Assembly: GCA_007122045.1 (NCBI GenBank) | Contig: SKJM01000505.1 | Span: forward strand, 1-7,308 | Direction of reading: 5' to 3' | From: Planctomycetales bacterium | GTDB taxonomy: Bacteria; Planctomycetota; Planctomycetia; Pirellulales; Thermoguttaceae | Length of the DNA: 7,308 bases | Shown: one piece after another, positions 5,968 through 7,308 of the stretch | Numbering within the stretch: position 1 is the stretch's first letter | How the letters are laid out: every line of letters starts with the position of its first letter | Made by a program: the position numbers and the translations under genes | The notes under the pieces: model-generated | What the model saw: only the letters and a program-made list of their open reading frames with translations | Told to the model about the DNA's origin: nothing | Databases searched by the model: none

Positions 5968-7308
5968 GGGAGTTCCAATTGCGGTGCAACGCGAGGCAGG
6001 TCGTCCGTCGCGGCAGGCCGGTGCGGGGTGAACCGGCCCCACTGGCCGAGGAACCAGGGAGCGGCGGCCAAGACGCTCACGGCAAGCCAGCCGACGACGA
6101 TCAGCTCGGCGGTTTCCATGAGCGTCGTACGCGTGACGGTCAGGATCAGAGGGCTGAGCACAAAGTACCAAGGCTCGGCCAACCACCAGTCGCGCTCGAT
6201 GAAAAAGGCCGACAGGTACGGCACCAGGCACATGGCCATGCCGAAGAACATCACAAACACCGACAGGTGCGGCGTCGGTACGTTGCGGAACAGCACCGGG
6301 CGCGCCGCGGCGATGGTCAAACAGTAGCACAGCACGAACCCAAAACCGATCCGGCTGCCGGTGAACACGTCCGACACGTCGCGCGTGCCGCCGAACCCGT
6401 TCGTCATGGTGTGCCAGGCGTGGAACAGCAGCATGGTGGCCGCGAACAGCAGGGTGTACCACAGCAGCCCACCCGCCGAGCCCGTGTACACGATGAAAGC
6501 CACGAACCGCGCGACGGGCTCGCGCGGGATGGTGCGGCGGATGCGCACGCTCCAGGTATCGCGCTGGCCCACGGCCGCCACGATCAGGCCGCACAGCGCC
6601 ACCACGCTCACCACGGTCCAGGCGACCGCCGGCTCCACCGTGAGGTGGACGTGGCTCCACACGAACGCCACCGCGCCGGTCACGGCCCAGCAGCCGGTCA
6701 GGTACAATCGCGGCACCATCATGCGGTTGGCCGACCGGGGGCTCAGCAGGGCCACGGCGAACACGTACAGCAGGCCGATGCCCAGCGCCTCGATCAGCAG
6801 CAGCGTGCCCACCCCGGCCCACGTAATACCCAGAAAGTCGAACGGCGCGCCGTAGCCGGAGTACAACATTTCTTCAACCGTTGCCATCAGGGCCCAGATG
6901 GTCCAGAGGAGCAGCAGGATGACGCCGGTGGCGACCAGCCCCCGAACAACCCAGCCGCCCGACACGGCGCCGGCAAACAGGCCCAGGGCGTTGGCGGCGG
7001 TGAAAATGGCATAGCAGCCGGCAAGGATCTGGAAGATGGTCGGCAGGTCGATGCCGCGCAGCAGGTAGGTGAGCACCATGAAGGGCATGCACGCGCTGAA
7101 GATCAGCAGGGTCAAGGCCATGGCCGCCAGGTACTTACCGCGCACGATGCCGCCCGGGCTAATGGCGGTGACGAAAAACAGGTCGATATCGGTGCTGTGG
7201 CGTTCGAGGGTCAGGCGGATACCGGCGTAGGCGGGCACGAAGCCGAGGCAGGTGAGCACAAGGATCACCAGCAGGAACATGAAGACCCCGCGCCCGCCGT
7301 CCATATCG
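5964..7308 (-). CDS. ABC-2-like multi-pass membrane permease, first tandem copy (N-terminus outside window)
   Basis: This frame is open to the right-hand window edge and shows 447 codons before TGA. By alignment with the next gene, about 60 N-terminal residues are missing, including the first membrane segment. The visible part is almost entirely hydrophobic, with roughly eleven predicted membrane segments. Shared landmarks with its neighbour are LTCLGFVPAYAGIRLTLER near the visible start, VRGKYLAA, PFMVLTYLLRGIDLPTIF in the middle, RDTW followed by an Arg-rich RRTIP loop, GFGFVLCYCLT, and APWFLGQW near the C-terminus. The RGKYLAA...YLLRGIDLP block is typical of planctomycete ABC-2-type permease-like proteins, so the probable role is the membrane part of an ABC exporter in the inner membrane. 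No ATP-binding subunit or substrate clue is visible. The stop overlaps the next start as ATGA, which implies translational coupling. The fold class is fairly secure; the transported substrate is unknown. Confidence 0.8.
   Translation of the reverse strand, partial: DMDGGRGVFMFLLVILVLTCLGFVPAYAGIRLTLERHSTDIDLFFVTAISPGGIVRGKYLAAMALTLLIFSACMPFMVLTYLLRGIDLPTIFQILAGCYAIFTAANALGLFAGAVSGGWVVRGLVATGVILLLLWTIWALMATVEEMLYSGYGAPFDFLGITWAGVGTLLLIEALGIGLLYVFAVALLSPRSANRMMVPRLYLTGCWAVTGAVAFVWSHVHLTVEPAVAWTVVSVVALCGLIVAAVGQRDTWSVRIRRTIPREPVARFVAFIVYTGSAGGLLWYTLLFAATMLLFHAWHTMTNGFGGTRDVSDVFTGSRIGFGFVLCYCLTIAAARPVLFRNVPTPHLSVFVMFFGMAMCLVPYLSAFFIERDWWLAEPWYFVLSPLILTVTRTTLMETAELIVVGWLAVSVLAAAPWFLGQWGRFTPHRPAATDDLPRVAPQLELP
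7031..7086. repeat. Near-identical 56-nt block shared with 5514-5569 (copy 2)
   Basis: This is the matching block in the first permease gene, with 54 of 56 bases the same as the second copy and the same PFMVLTYLLRGIDLPTIF peptide encoded. It is a direct repeat 1517 bases apart, in the same orientation, and could support recombination between the tandem genes. Confidence 0.85.

Noticed and set aside
5968..6822. Upstream in-frame extension of the second permease
   Set aside because: The extension overlaps the first permease, is Arg/Gly/Pro-rich, and lacks membrane character. The ATGA start at 5967 leads directly into the conserved NPVAVKEF motif.
1..7308. CRISPR arrays, tRNA or rRNA genes, IS elements
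   Set aside because: No regularly spaced repeats, cloverleaf, rRNA-like stretch, transposase motif or paired terminal inverted repeats were seen. The only long repeat is the permease paralogue block.

Overview
The window is GC-rich bacterial DNA with every credible gene on the minus strand, so the operon reads from position 7308 down to 1. The gene set suggests a Planctomycetota-type bacterium, perhaps Phycisphaerae-like: two large ABC-2-like membrane proteins opening with an NPVAVKEFRQ motif, then a DUF58 protein, then a BatA-type VWA membrane protein. The phylum is inferred from gene content and codon bias only; no marker gene is present.

Layout in transcription order. (1) 7308-5964 is a multi-pass ABC-2-like permease, cut at its N-terminus by the window edge. 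(2) 5967-4450 is a full tandem paralogue of 505 residues. (3) 4453-3581 is a DUF58 protein of 290 residues with a MIDAS motif. (4) 3580-3314 is an intergenic stretch holding a possible 29-codon ORF, hairpins and a weak promoter candidate. (5) 3313-1922 is an AAA_21/RecF-like ATPase. (6) 2061-1876 is a 61-codon remnant that looks like the two ends of a DUF4276 protein joined with the middle missing. (7) 1862-9 is a BatA-type VWA membrane protein of 617 residues. (8) A further gene starts at position 12 and leaves the window.

The permease, permease and DUF58 genes, and the BatA gene with the gene after it, are linked by 4-nt ATGA stop/start overlaps. This indicates one tightly coupled operon. 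DUF58 and BatA proteins are usual neighbours, often with a MoxR ATPase, in envelope or metal-dependent protein-assembly clusters. The permeases presumably pair with an ATP-binding subunit encoded beyond 7308.

The notable point is that the coupling breaks once, between DUF58 and BatA. There about 1.7 kb of lower-GC sequence carries an ATPase/DUF4276 pair, a two-gene arrangement that resembles ATPase-plus-effector defence modules in layout. The pair looks damaged in two ways. The ATPase frame overruns its expected TGATG stop/start junction by one base in a G run, and the DUF4276 partner has lost its core. It reads best as a decaying cargo module lodged in a housekeeping operon. It may once have been a defence-like system, but that function is not shown by the sequence.
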